In this document: one piece after another, positions 1 to 9,308 of the stretch
Layout: each line of letters starts with the position of its first letter
How positions within the stretch are numbered: position 1 is the first letter of the stretch
NCBI RefSeq assembly: GCF_010993775.1
Contig: NZ_WOTO01000030.1
Span: 1-64,000 of the forward strand
Reading direction: 5' to 3'
Length of the DNA: 64,000 nucleotides
Source of the DNA: Fodinicola feengrottensis
Lineage (GTDB): Bacteria; Actinomycetota; Actinomycetes; Mycobacteriales; HKI-0501
Made by a program: the position numbers and the translations under genes
Notes under the pieces: model-generated
The model's database searches: none
What the model saw: the letters and a program-made list of their open reading frames with translations, nothing else
What the model was told of the DNA's origin: nothing

Positions 1-189
1 CAGCCCGCCAGCAGAGCGCCAGCACGGAGGTTGTCGCGCTCGGTTGTAGGTCGGCAACGAACCCGTGATCCTCGGCGAACTCTCCGGCATGTCTGATTCC
101 TCTTGTGCACTGAGCGGGCGCGGTCAGGTCGCGCCACCGAACGTAGAGTATCCAATCGTGGGCGTACGAGAGTGAACGTGCGCCTTTGC

Positions 190-1158
190 TTGCGCGTCGG
201 GGTCAGGCCCTCAGCGGTGACGACCAGCGAGACGACGGTGGTGAAGGAGCCGCCGACGTTGACGGTCAGGGCCGTACGAGCGCCGTCGACCTGGGTGGCT
301 TCGGCGGTGCCGGCGACCTGGCGAGCGGCGTCTCTGAGCATCCTTACGCCGGTGGCGCCGACCGGGTGGCCGAGGCCGATCAGCGCCGCCGGGGTTGACT
401 GGCAGTGCTCCGCCGGCCGCGGTGGCGCCGCTCAGGATGAGTTCACCGCCCTTGCCCGGCTCGGCCGCGCCGAGGTGCTCCAGGCGCGCCCACTCGGCGG
501 TCCGGCCGCAGTCGTTCTTGCGCAGTTGGCCTTCTTCCACCAGCGGGTTGAGCTCATAGTCTGGTCCGAAGGCGGCCGCTGGGAATGACCAGTCGCGGGT
601 CTGCGCGAGCCGATTGCGGCGGGCGTTGGCGAAAGCGTTCGCCGCGAACGCATCCAGCGGCTCGCGGTCCAGGCCGTAGCGCTGGTCGTACGCGTCGGCG
701 ACCTCGGCGAACAGCGCTGGCCACGGGAATTTCGCGTCCAGTGCCTCATGGCCGACCCAGGCGGCCGAGCCGAGATGGGACGCCGCGGTCTGGGCATCGG
801 TGTTGCGCATCAACTCAAGTCCGACGACCAGCGCCACGTCGTATCGCCCCGACTCCAGATCGGCGCAGGCTGCCAGCACCGCCGTGCTGCCCGAAGCGCA
901 CGCGGCTTCGTGGCGGGTGCTGGGAATGCCGTCCAGTCCCGGCACCGCAGCCACCAGCAGGCCGCCCAGTTGGGCCTGGCCGGTGAAAAGCTCGCCGGCC
1001 AGGTTGCCGACATGCGCGACTTGCACGGCCTGTTGGGGAACTTCGGCATCGGCGAGCGCGGCCGGCACGACCTCGGCCAGCATCTCCAGCAGGCCGTTGC
1101 CTTCTTTGCCGAAGTTGCGAGCGAAATCGGTCTGCGCGCCACCCAGCACGTACGTCAT
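190..1158 (-). CDS. Thiolase family protein (acetyl-CoA acetyltransferase-like), frameshifted
   Basis: Thiolase fold: the N-terminus MTYVLGGAQTDFAR and the active-site Cys motif EAACASGS (about residue 88) are visible. The C-terminal motifs NPGG, then GLGHPVGATG and NVGGSFTT, lie in another frame, so a shift is needed near position 380. Thiolases of this type cleave 3-ketoacyl-CoA in beta-oxidation-like degradation or condense acyl-CoAs; the SCP2-like subgroup is also possible. It starts 2-3 bases inside the end of the acyl-CoA synthetase gene, indicating one leftward operon with it and the carotenoid oxygenase. The end is uncertain because the restored frame stays open towards the left edge; family length suggests it ends near position 190. 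Confidence 0.75.
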
Positions 1159-2805
1159 GTCGCCACCTCTGCTAGCCCCCGCAACTCGCGTTTGAGAACC
1201 TTGCCGACGGGGTTGCGGGGGAGCGCGTCCACGATTTCCAGCCGCTCCGGCAGTTTGTACGACGCCACCCGCTGCTCTCGCAGGAAGTTTGTCAGCGATG
1301 CCAGCGAAAGCTCGGCGGACAGGACGACGACAGCGCAGACCCGCTCACCCAGCACCGGGTCCGGCACGCCGACCACCGCGACCTCGGTCACCGCGGGATG
1401 TGCGGCGATCAGGCCCTCCACTTCGGCTGGCGAGATGTTCATGCCGCCGCGGATCACCAGGTCCTTGGCGCGATCGACATACCGCGCAGGAATTCGTCGC
1501 TCTCACCGGCGATCTCGAACACGTCTCCGGTCCGGAACCAGCCGTCCGCGTCGAAGCACGAACGGTCCAGTTCGGTGCCCGGTTTTGCGTTGAGGTAGCC
1601 GGCGAAAACCGACGGACCAGCGATCAGCAGCTCGCCAGGCTGCCCAGCCACGGTGACCGCGGCGCCGGTCGTCGGGTCGGCGAGTTTCACGGCCGTACGC
1701 GCCGCGACCGGATTATTCCACCGCACTTTCGATGCGTAGTAAGGGAAATAGGTGGCGCGATGGTCCGGGTCGGGCACGTCGTGCGGGTCGGACACCAGCG
1801 CGATGCCCTCGTTCGAGCCAAAGAAGTTGATGACCTCGATGCCATAGCGCTCCGCCCACGAGCGCACCATCCAGGGTGTCAGCGGTGCTGATCCGGAGCC
1901 CACCAGCCGGAGCGACGAAACGTCCACAGTGGACATCAGGTCCTCGCGATGCAGCAACATGGTCAGCAGGGCTGGCGGCGCGACCGTGTAGGTGGCGCGG
2001 TTTTCGGCAATCTGCTGGAGAAACACGGTCAGGTCGAAAGGATGGTGCGGGACAAAGACGCCACCGACCATCAGCCAGGGCAGGAACATCCCGGAAATCC
2101 CGGCCATGTTGGTCATCGGGAAGGGCGACAGCAGCACGTCGGCTGGCCCAAGGCGCGCCGCCCACTGGGTGCCCAGCGCCATCACCAGCCAGTCGGCGTG
2201 GCAGCGTGGCACGGCCTTGGGGGCCGCCTCAGTGCCGGAGGTCCAGCAAATTGTCACGCAGTCGTTGACATCCGCCACGTGCATGGGCGCGCGACCATCG
2301 GGAATGTCGGCGAAAGAAGTCAGAACGTGTTGCAGTGACGGGACTTCGGCGCGTACGCGCGAAGCCTGCTCGGCCAATGCGTGGTCGCCCACCCGAGTGG
2401 TGGTGATCAGGGCGACCGCGCCAGTCCGCCGGCACATCGGCACCAGCTCGTGTTCTCGGTAGGACACCGGGAAAGGTGTGGCGATCGCGCGCCGATCCGT
2501 ACGATCGCGAGGAACGCCCGGACCAGGTCGCCGCTGTTGGGCAGCTGCACTGCCACCACGTTTCCGGCTCTTACGCCCAACGACAACAAATAGGCCGCGA
2601 GCGAGTCGACCTGGGCAGCCAGCTCGGTCCACGTCCACCGTCCCGGGGAGTTTCCGGTCAGCTCAGCCAGATTGGGCGGATCGACCAGCGCGGGCTGGTC
2701 GCCGAACTCGGCGACCCGGGCCCGGAGCAGCGCGTCGATCGTGTCGGCGCTCCACCAGCCCCGCTGGAGGTAGTCCGCCGCCCGGTCGGCGGGATGGCAT
2801 CTCAT
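1155..2805 (-). CDS. AMP-dependent acyl-CoA synthetase/ligase, two frameshifts
   Basis: Adenylate-forming enzyme that activates a carboxylic acid to its CoA thioester. The three parts in order are the N-terminal domain (2440-2805), the core with the phosphate-loop remnant WTSGTEAAPKAV and the adenylate motifs FFGSNEG and GWFRTGD (about 1470-2440), and the C-terminal lid with IRGGMNISPAEVE and the catalytic lysine in NPVGKVLKRE (1155-1457). Shifts lie near 2440 and 1475. Total length about 550 aa is normal for the family. The start ATG overlaps the stop of the upstream oxygenase gene by 4 bases (ATGA), so translation is probably coupled. Context suggests it activates an acid made from an oxygenase product, but the substrate is unknown. 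Confidence 0.82.
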
Positions 2806-4260
2806 TTGCGCAGTTGGTCGGCTCGCACCCAGGTCGCGTGGAATCCCAGCGGCACCCGCTGGGGCAACAAAACTCTGGCCACCGGGCCGGCGCTCACGTC
2901 GGCCGCGTCGAAGATGTCCAGCTCAGAGCGGTTTTCGCCTTCGTCCTGCACGAAAGTCACCAGATAGCCGTCGTCATCGGACGTCGATCCGTCTCGCGGC
3001 GCGAAAGGTGCCTCACTGCCCCAGCGGCCGGCCCCGAACGACCAGCTCGTCTTGCCGCCGGTTTCGGTGTCGTACTTGACAAGTCCGTCGAACAGCAGCG
3101 TCGACTCCGGCGAGATATGCACATTGTACGCGTACCGGCTGCGCTTCCCGACGGTCCGCGCATCCACCGTCGGGAACTCGGTGTTGTCGTCGTCCAACGG
3201 TGTTTCGCTCGTCTGACCGGTACGCAGATTGAAGCGATAGCGGTGTAGTTGCGCGTCCAGTCGCAGATACGACAGCATTTTCGCCAGTGGTGTCAACGCG
3301 TCCGCTCGTGGATGCGGACGAGTGACCCGGCAGACGTCCAGCACGATTTCCTCGCCGGACTCCCACGAATTCACCACATGGTAGATATAGCAGGGATTCG
3401 CCTCGAACCAGCGCACCTGGCTCCCATTGCCGTAGCGCGGCAGCACACCAAAGCGGGCCGGCAGGGACCGATCGAAAATGATCTTGTGCCGGCCCTGCCG
3501 AGCCGCCTGCATGTCCTGGATCAGCGGCAGATCCATCAAAATCGCGTAGTTCTCGGTGATCGCCATGTCGTGCGGCAACCGTGGGCCGGGCAGGTCCACA
3601 TTGGTCACATGGGTGACTTTCCCGTCAGCGCTGACAACCCCGTACCGCATGAAGGGCGGCCGCGGGCCGTAGTCGAACCAGAAAAGCTCGCCGGTCCGCT
3701 CGTCCACCTTCGGATGCGCCATCAGGTCGCCGACCAAGGTGCCGAGAAAGTCCTCAGCGCCCAGCGTTTCCAGCGACAACGGGTCGATCGCGTACGGGCT
3801 GCCGCACAGATACCAGGTGGTCAACACCTTGCCACGGTGGAAAATCACGTCGGTGTTGGCGTTGTCCTTCAACCCCAACCCGTGGGCGTTGCCGAAGGGA
3901 TTGCCCCTGGGGCTCTCCATCACCCCGGTCCACAGCGCTTTGCCAGCCTCGGACTCGGCTTGGAATGCCTTCGTACGCACCCCACCGGTTGCGATAGCGT
4001 GCCTTGCCGTTCTCCAGCTGCACCGCGTGCACCATGCCGTCGCCATCGAACCAGTGATAGCGACCTTCGGGCTGATGCCGTGGATTTGGGCCGTTGCGCA
4101 AGTAGACGCCATTGAGGTCGGTCGGGATCTCGCCGATTACCCGCAGGTCGGCGGCGTCGATCTCGGTGTCGACCGGTGCGTACACGCCCAGCAAATACGG
4201 GTTGGGCTCGTCAGTGCCAGCGACCTGCGCGACGGCGACCGGCTGGGTGGACTGGGTCAT
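2802..4260 (-). CDS. Carotenoid oxygenase (RPE65/CCD/lignostilbene dioxygenase family), one frameshift
   Basis: Non-haem iron dioxygenase that cleaves C=C bonds in carotenoids or stilbenes. Family hallmarks: GVYLRNGPNPRH near the N-terminus, RYHWFDGDGMVH, and candidate Fe-binding histidines in AHPKVDE, PHDMAI, YHVVNSWE and GFHATWV near the C-terminus. The coding frame shifts at the C4 run 3980-3983 (RNRW followed by VRTKAFQAE in the next frame). I chose the ATG at 4260 because a GGGGAG stretch lies five bases upstream; an ATG at 4281 is also in frame. It is the first gene of a leftward operon with acyl-CoA synthetase and thiolase and is divergent from an HxlR regulator. Whether the substrate is an apocarotenoid or a lignin-type stilbene cannot be told. 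Confidence 0.85.
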
Positions 4261-4292
4261 CAGGACTCCCCGGGAGAGCACGGTGCGTACGT

Positions 4293-4351
4293 ACTACGAA
4301 ACTACGTGTCCGGTTGGGCGTCAATAGGCTTTCGTTGTTGTAGTCAGCTAC
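4293..4351. promoter_or_regulatory. Candidate operator region between carotenoid oxygenase and HxlR genes
   Basis: The short divergent intergenic region holds a direct repeat ACTACG at 4293-4298 and 4301-4306 and a 4-bp dyad GTAG-N4-CTAC at 4340-4351 next to the HxlR start. HxlR proteins often bind between themselves and a divergent target gene, so these repeats are candidate binding sites. No experimental support. Confidence 0.35.
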
Positions 4352-4360
4352 GCTGCGGTG

Positions 4361-5251
4361 GTGACCGAGCCGCTGCTGCGCACGGTGGACCTGCTCGGCG
4401 AGCAGTGGATGCTGCTCATCCTGCAGAGCGTTTTCCTGCGTGTGCGCAGGTACGACGACATTCGGGTGCGGCTCGGGATCTCGCCGACCGCGCTGTCCAG
4501 CCGGCTCGCCGAGGCCGTCCGGGTAGGCGTCCTGGAGCGCGTGCCGTACCAAAGTGTCAACCGGGTCCGGCACGAATATCGGCTGACCGAGCACGGGCTC
4601 GCGCTGTGGCAGCTGCTGATCAGCATGTGGACGTGGGAGCGCGACTGGGCCGTCGATCGCCGCATCATGCTGCCCGATCTGGTGCACATCGACTGCGGTC
4701 AGTCGACCGCCGCGCCGCTGGGCTGTCGCGACTGTGGTCAGCGAGTGTGGCTGTCGGCGGTACGAGCGCAGCGCCGCGAGCCGCTGCTTTTTTTTCCGGC
4801 ACCAGCCGGCGTTTTCGCCGCAAGGACAACACCCGGCTGGCCGCCGACCCGCTGCTTTTCTTCCCCGCCACCATGGAACTGCTCGGCGATCGCTGGTCCG
4901 TCGGCCTGCTGGCCGGGGCTTTCCTTGGCGCGCGGCACTTTTCCGAATTCGAGCGCGACCTCGGCATCGTCCCGAGTGTGCTTCGGGGGGCGGCTTGCCC
5001 GGCTGGTCGAGTTGGGCGTCATGCGTACGGCCGCCGCCACCACTCGTGCGGACGCGCGTGCGTACGACCTGACGGCCAAGGGGCGGGCCTTCTTCCCCAC
5101 GCTCGCGTTCATCGCCGACTGGAGCCGCACCCGCTACCCGGACACGCCGCCGGCTCTCACCCTCACTCATCGTGGCCACCGGTTCGTGCCAGCACTTCTG
5201 TGCCACCACTGCCACACCCTGCTGCAACGCTCCCGCGTCCACCCTCACTAA
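4361..5251 (+). CDS. HxlR-family transcriptional regulator with two HxlR domains, frameshifted
   Basis: Winged-helix regulator. The first domain (residues 1-100) has LLGEQWMLLILQ, YDDIRVRLGIS and the wing region YRLTEHG; a second copy further on has ELLGDRWSVGLLAGAF, FSEFERDLGI and YDLTAKG. The second copy is entered through a frameshift at T8 (4788-4795) and left through another at G6 (4985-4990), so the intact protein is about 296 aa with tandem HxlR units. Each unit is followed by a small Cys-rich tail (GCRDCGQ and LCHHCHTLL). Double-domain HxlR proteins are less usual than the single 110-130 aa form. Divergent from the carotenoid oxygenase operon, which it probably controls. GTG start at 4361 (or 4358). 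Confidence 0.8.
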   Translation: MTEPLLRTVDLLGEQWMLLILQSVFLRVRRYDDIRVRLGISPTALSSRLAEAVRVGVLERVPYQSVNRVRHEYRLTEHGLALWQLLISMWTWERDWAVDRRIMLPDLVHIDCGQSTAAPLGCRDCGQRVWLSAVRAQRREPLLFFPAPAGVFAARTTPGWPPTRCFSSPPPWNCSAIAGPSACWPGLSLARGTFPNSSATSASSRVCFGGRLARLVELGVMRTAAATTRADARAYDLTAKGRAFFPTLAFIADWSRTRYPDTPPALTLTHRGHRFVPALLCHHCHTLLQRSRVHPH

Positions 5252-5261
5252 CGGGCACCCA

Positions 5262-5810
5262 TTACAGAGGGTGGCCGGTTTCGCGGAGGGTCCACGAGGG
5301 TCCGGAGCGGGACAAACGGGTGTACGAGGAAGGAGCGACGTCGAGTCGCCAGAAGGCCGAAAGTGGGGCGTCGAGGACGTGTACGACGACGGCGCGTACG
5401 ACGGCGGGGTGGGTGACCGCGACCGTACGCCCGGACACGCCGTCCAGCCAGGCCGTGACGCGTTCGCGCAGGTCAGTGAGGGATTCGCCGGAGTGCGGGG
5501 CGGCCGTTGGGTCGGTCAGCCAGGACAGCAGGGCCGCCGGATCGCTGGCTTGCAGGTCGGCGAGCGTACGGCCGCGCCACCCACCGAGGTTCAGGTCGGC
5601 GAGCGCCGATTCGACGGTTGGTTCGAAGCCGAGACGCTCAGCGGTGGCGAGGCAGCGGATCTCCGGCCCGCAGACGATGGTCTCGACCCGGCGGAGGCGG
5701 TCAGACGGCGTCACCGACTCGGGCCGCTCCAACGACTCGTCAAGCGGGAAGGCGGCGTTTCGGGTGGCCGCGGTGGCGGCGTGGCTGACCAGCGTGAGGC
5801 GGGCGGTCAC
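5262..5810 (-). CDS. Histidine phosphatase family protein linked to cobalamin/cobalt genes
   Basis: Phosphoglycerate-mutase-like fold: beta-strand start RLTLVSHAATAATR, ECGPE-like segment ETIVCGPEIRCLATAERLG, the GGWRGRTL region and the second catalytic His in VAVTHPAVVRA. The usual RHG catalytic triplet is SHA here, so the arginine is replaced by Ser; this looks like a subfamily property rather than damage. The gene is divergent from a cobalamin riboswitch and cbtB-cbtA, an arrangement I know from other actinomycetes, which suggests a role related to cobalamin precursor dephosphorylation or cobalt economy. I chose the GTG at 5810 because homology begins there; the frame is open further upstream to 5930, across the riboswitch. 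Confidence 0.7.
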   Translation of the reverse strand: MTARLTLVSHAATAATRNAAFPLDESLERPESVTPSDRLRRVETIVCGPEIRCLATAERLGFEPTVESALADLNLGGWRGRTLADLQASDPAALLSWLTDPTAAPHSGESLTDLRERVTAWLDGVSGRTVAVTHPAVVRAVVVHVLDAPLSAFWRLDVAPSSYTRLSRSGPSWTLRETGHPL

Positions 5811-5879
5811 CGGGTACGACACCGCATCGTGAGCATGGTCTCCCGATCCTGTCGCCGATTGACACCACCAGCGGACGAG

Positions 5880-5985
5880 CCTAGCGTTCAACCGACTGAC
5901 GACCGCTGGAAGCCGGTGTGAATCCGGCACGGTCGCGCCGCTGTGAGCGGGTTCGCCCGCGAGTCAGACCCTGCGCCGTCGGGAG
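5880..5985 (+). promoter_or_regulatory. Cobalamin riboswitch
   Basis: The conserved B12-box core is read directly at 5911-5946 (AGCCGGTGTGAATCCGGC followed by a GGTC-GCGCCGCTGTGA block), and the downstream element GAGTCAGACC at 5971-5980 matches the conserved region of cobalamin riboswitches. Located about 45 bases before cbtB, it should switch cbtB-cbtA off when adenosylcobalamin is plentiful. Outer boundaries are approximate. Confidence 0.92.
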
Positions 5986-6025
5986 CACCACCACCGAGTG
6001 GGTCGCGTCAACCCGAGGAGTCAAC

Positions 6026-6250
6026 GTGAGCGCAGTTTCCACCCCCGGTTCCGGGTCGATCGCCGAGCCGATCCCGATTCGCATCCCGGTCAGGGAAATC
6101 CTGCCGTGGGCGATCTTCATCGCGCTGCTGGCGGTCGTGCTGCTCTACTTCGTCGGCGCCGAGGAAGGCGCCACTTCCCTGATTTCCGGCCATTACGTGC
6201 ATGAATATGTGCACGATGCCCGGCACCTGCTCGGCTTCCCCTGCCACTAG
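6026..6250 (+). CDS. cbtB: CbtB, cobalt transporter small subunit
   Basis: A 74-residue protein with one membrane helix (ILPWAIFIALLAVVLLYFVG) and a His-rich C-terminal tail with HYVHEYVHDARH and a final PCH, the metal-binding signature of CbtB. GTG start at 6026 preceded by CGAGGAG. It directly follows a cobalamin riboswitch and precedes cbtA by 12 bases. Together they form a predicted B12-regulated cobalt importer in the cytoplasmic membrane. Confidence 0.92.
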   Translation: MSAVSTPGSGSIAEPIPIRIPVREILPWAIFIALLAVVLLYFVGAEEGATSLISGHYVHEYVHDARHLLGFPCH

Positions 6251-6262
6251 CGGCCGCCGACC

Positions 6263-6999
6263 ATGAGGATGCTTTTGGTGCGCGGCATGCTGTCCGGAGT
6301 GGTGGCCGGCCTGCTCGCGCTGGTTTTCGCTCGCATTTTCGGGGAACCCGCGGTCGGCAACGCGATCTCCTTCGAGTCCGCGCTGGACGCGGCGAAGGGA
6401 GACGCGCCGGAGCCGGAGCTGGTCAGCCGGGCCATCCAGAGCAGTTTCGGGCTGGCGACCGGGGTCCTGGTCTACGCGATCGCGTTGGGTGACTTTTTTC
6501 GCACTGGCCTTCGCTTTCGCGTACGGGCGGGTTGGCCGGCTGACTCCGCGGGCGACCGCCGCGGTGGTCGCGCTCGGCGGCTTCCTGGTGGCGTTTGTGG
6601 TGCCGTTCCTCAAATACCCGGCAAATCCGCCGTCGATCGGCAACCCGGACACCATCGGTGAGCGGACGGCGACATATTTCGTGATGGTCGTGCTGTCGAT
6701 CGCGATCGCGGTGGGCGCCACCTATCTCGGCCGCCGGCTGCTGCCCAGGCTCGGCGGCTGGAATGCCACGCTCGTCGCGATAGCCGCTTTCATCGCGGTG
6801 GCCGCGATCGCGGCTTTCCTGCTGCCGGCGATCAACGAGGTCCCCACCGGCTTTCCGGCCGCTGTGCTGTGGAATTTCCGGGTCGCGTCGCTGGGCACCC
6901 AGTTGGTGATGTGGACCACCATCGGCCTGCTGTTCGCGCGCGCTGGTGCACCGCCCGCTGACCCAGCGCGCCGCGCTGCTGGCGGCCACCGCGCACTGA
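6263..6999 (+). CDS. cbtA: CbtA family cobalt transporter membrane subunit, frameshifted
   Basis: Polytopic membrane protein with the CbtA pattern: first helix GMLSGVVAGLLALVFARIFGEP, then SFGLATGVLVYAIALG, ALAFAFAYGRVG and FLVAFVVPFLKYPANPPSIG, followed by further helices and a WNFR loop. The frame changes at the T6 run 6494-6499 and again near 6942; after the second shift the protein ends with LTQRAALLAATAH and a TGA at 6997-6999. About 245 aa, as expected. Works with CbtB; controlled by the upstream cobalamin riboswitch. Confidence 0.88.
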
Positions 7000-7036
7000 C
7001 GGGAATCGGAGCCGGCTCGCGGGTGTTCCCCGGTAC

Positions 7037-7699
7037 GTGAACGCGCCCATAAAAATTGACATCTGGTCCGATATCGCCTGCCCTTGGTGCTACGTCGGCA
7101 AGCGCCGGTTGGAGAGTGGCCTCGCCGCGTACGCACAGGACGAGGCCGCGCTCCCGGTCGAGGTGGAATATCACAGCTTCGAGCTGACCCCCGAGATGCC
7201 GGACGACTACGACGGGACCCATACGGACTTCCTGTCCACGCGTAAGGGCATCCCGGTCGGCCAGGTCGAGAAGATGGATCAGCGGATCGTGGAGATCGGG
7301 GCTTCGGTCGGTCTCGATTACCATTTCGACAGCCTGCGCCCGACGAACACCGTCAAGGCTCACCAGGTGTTGCATTTGGCCAAAGCGCGGGGAAAACAGG
7401 CCGAGCTCAAAGAGCGGCTGCTGTCGGCGTATTTCGTCGAGGGCCGTCGGCTGGCCGATCCAGAGGTGCTCGCCGACCTGGCCGCCGAGGTCGGGCTGGA
7501 CCGTGCCGAGGTGCTGGACGTGCTGGCGAACGACAAGTTCGTTGACGACGTACGGGCAGACCAGCAGCAAGCGCTGCGCTACGGCATTCAGGGCGTGCCG
7601 TTTTATGTGGTGGAAGGAAAATACGGAATCTCCGGCGCGCAGGCCAGTGAGACTTTCGTAGAGGTGCTGCGAAAGGTGGCGAAGGAGCGGGATGCCTGA
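7037..7699 (+). CDS. DsbA family oxidoreductase (FrnE-like)
   Basis: Intact 220-aa thioredoxin-fold protein. The redox-active CPWC motif is at residues 15-18, preceded by IDIWSDIA, and the C-terminal half has the usual GVPFYVVEGKYGISGAQ with the cis-Pro before FYVV. FrnE-like proteins act as cytoplasmic disulfide isomerases or oxidoreductases; some relatives are 2-hydroxychromene-2-carboxylate isomerases. Starts with GTG at 7037. It overlaps the small downstream ORF by 8 bases. This is one of the few completely unshifted enzymes in the left part of the window. Confidence 0.92.
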   Translation: MNAPIKIDIWSDIACPWCYVGKRRLESGLAAYAQDEAALPVEVEYHSFELTPEMPDDYDGTHTDFLSTRKGIPVGQVEKMDQRIVEIGASVGLDYHFDSLRPTNTVKAHQVLHLAKARGKQAELKERLLSAYFVEGRRLADPEVLADLAAEVGLDRAEVLDVLANDKFVDDVRADQQQALRYGIQGVPFYVVEGKYGISGAQASETFVEVLRKVAKERDA

Positions 7700-7808
7700 C
7701 GAGCCGCTGGAGCTGGTAGTGGTCGGAGACGACCAGGACGCTGTTTGTACGGACGGTTTCTGCTCGGTCCCGGAAAGCGAGCCTGCGGAGCGTACATCCA
7801 AGGAATGA
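7692..7808 (+). CDS. Small conserved-looking protein overlapping the DsbA gene
   Basis: A 38-residue ORF whose ATG lies inside the last codons of the DsbA-like gene (8-base overlap), implying translational coupling. It is acidic and contains two cysteines in AVCTDGFCSVPE. I recall comparable CTDGxC peptides downstream of FrnE-like genes in actinomycetes, but the function is unknown. A role as redox partner or substrate of the DsbA protein is inference only. Confidence 0.55.
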   Translation: MPDEPLELVVVGDDQDAVCTDGFCSVPESEPAERTSKE

Positions 7809-7979
7809 CGTCCCGTTAGTCGCCGCAGCTGACGCGGCCGGTGTTCACCTTTGACATGCTCGTTCAGGTGAGCGAAACGATCTTGCGGCGTGTGGTGGTG
7901 ACAGTAGGCGCGGCCGTTTTCCTGCTGAGCCTGATAATGTTGCCCTTGACCGGTCACGCAAATGTGACCGGGTCCTCCG

Positions 7980-8756
7980 ATGCGGGTGCCCCGACGCACG
8001 CAACCGCTGTGGATGGTCGTCCTGCCGCTGGCCGTGGGCGCTGTGCTCGCGTTGCTGATCCCGCCACGACCGCGGGAATCGCACCAGCTCACGGGTCCCC
8101 GGTCGGTGGTGCTGCGCCGGATGGGGTTGCTGGTCGGCCTGGCGGTGCTGTTCCCGCTGGTGATCGGGGTCGGCGGGCTCGGCCACAGCGGCTGGTATCT
8201 GATCCTCAAGATGGCCCTGCTGCTGCTCGTACCAGCGGTGGCTTTTCGATTCCTGCGGGACAAGAACCAGCCGGCCAAGCTGCCGCGATGGTTCCCGCGC
8301 TCGCGATTGCCTTGGCTGGCACCGATTCCGGTGATCGCCGGGTGGGGGCGCTGCTGACGTACGTCGTCGGCCCGCTGGCCGCTCCGGTCCCGACGATCCA
8401 GCAGTATCCGGACCCGGTCTACGTGGCGATCGCGGCCGTACTGACCTTTTTGACCGCCAGCGTCGCCGAGGAGATCTTCTACCGCTATTTGCTTCAGACC
8501 CATATCGAGGCGATTTTTGGTCAATGGGGCCGGCATCATCGTCTCGGCGCTGTTGTTCGCGCTGATGCACGTGCCCACCCACGGGGGCGGTGGCGCGCCC
8601 TGGGTCGTGGTGGCCACGGCGGTGTCGATCCAGGGCGTCGGCGGCGCCTTTCTCGGTCTTTTGTGGGCTCGCTATTGCAATATCTGGGCGAGCATCGCCG
8701 TCCACACGATGATCAACGGCCTGCCGGTCGTCCTTTACTTCTTCACATTGTCCTAG
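7980..8756 (+). CDS. CPBP family intramembrane glutamic protease, two frameshifts
   Basis: Membrane protease of the CAAX/ABI (CPBP) family. The conserved motifs are all present but spread over three frames: EEIFYRYLLQ (motif 1) near 8470, FALMHVPTH (motif 2) near 8560, and HTMINGLPV (motif 3) near 8705. Shifts are placed near 8345 (GGTGGGGGC) and 8515 (ATTTTTGG). At least six hydrophobic helices. In bacteria these proteases are linked to bacteriocin self-immunity or signalling; no substrate is suggested here. Convergent with the MarR gene, with a 4-base overlap of ends. Confidence 0.85.
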
Positions 8757-9260
8757 TGGTCCAAGGGCTCGTCATCCAGGGATTGCAGCAGCTTGCGAAG
8801 CAGTGTGTCGAGGGTTTGTCGCTCGGTGTGGGTGAGCGAGGAGACGAGGCGGGTTTCGTTGGCGGTGTGCTCGGTCATCGCCGCGTCGACGGTCTCCCGG
8901 CCCACCTGGGTCAGCGCGATCAGGAAGCTGCGGCGGTCCGCCGGGTCGAGCTGGCGCTCCACCATGCCGGCCTCCTCCAGGCGGTCGATCCGGTTGGTCA
9001 TGCCGGCCCTGGACAGCATCAGGGTGGCGGACATCGCGGACGGGGTCAGCGCGTACGGCTGGCCGGACCGGCGGAGCGTGGCCAGCACGTCGAACTCGCC
9101 GGACCGCAGGCCATGCCGAGGGAAAACCTCCTCGACCCGCCGCCCCCGCGATCACCGCCAGCCGGCCGAACCGCCCCAGTAACCCCACCGCGGCAAGGTC
9201 CAGGTCGGGCCGCTCCCGATGCCAGCTGGCGACCACCCGGTCGATCGCGTCTTCATCCAT
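8753..9260 (-). CDS. MarR family transcriptional regulator, one frameshift
   Basis: Winged-helix MarR protein of about 168 aa. The N-terminus MDEDAIDRVVASWHRERPDL is typical of the subfamily; then LRSGEFDVLATLRRSG, the recognition helix MLSRAGMTNRIDRLEEAG and the wing MVERQLDPADRRS. A shift occurs at the C-run near 9145-9150. ATG at 9260. A 9-bp inverted repeat sits just upstream and is a likely autoregulatory operator. Confidence 0.86.
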
Positions 9261-9280
9261 GCTCACAGCATAGTTCGATA

Positions 9281-9308
9281 GCAGATAGTCCGCCATCGTA
9301 CTATCTGC
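9281..9308. promoter_or_regulatory. Candidate MarR operator, 9-bp inverted repeat
   Basis: Perfect arms GCAGATAGT (9281-9289) and ACTATCTGC (9300-9308) with a 10-base spacer, 20 bases upstream of the marR start. Symmetry and position fit autoregulation by the MarR dimer. Confidence 0.6.

Noticed and set aside
1..180. Gene at the left edge downstream of the thiolase
   Set aside because: A leftward ATG near 90 opens a frame (MPESSPRITGSLPTYNR), but too little remains in the window to support a call.
3739..5832. Rightward ORF of 697 codons spanning carotenoid oxygenase, HxlR and phosphatase genes
   Set aside because: It merges an antisense stretch with one shifted frame of the HxlR gene; only the part matching the second HxlR domain is real.
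6722..8617. Long leftward ORF of 631 codons opposite cbtA, dsbA and CPBP genes
   Set aside because: Antisense shadow: low-complexity Arg/Gln/Ser composition, no family motif, and the opposite strand carries recognisable proteins over the full length.
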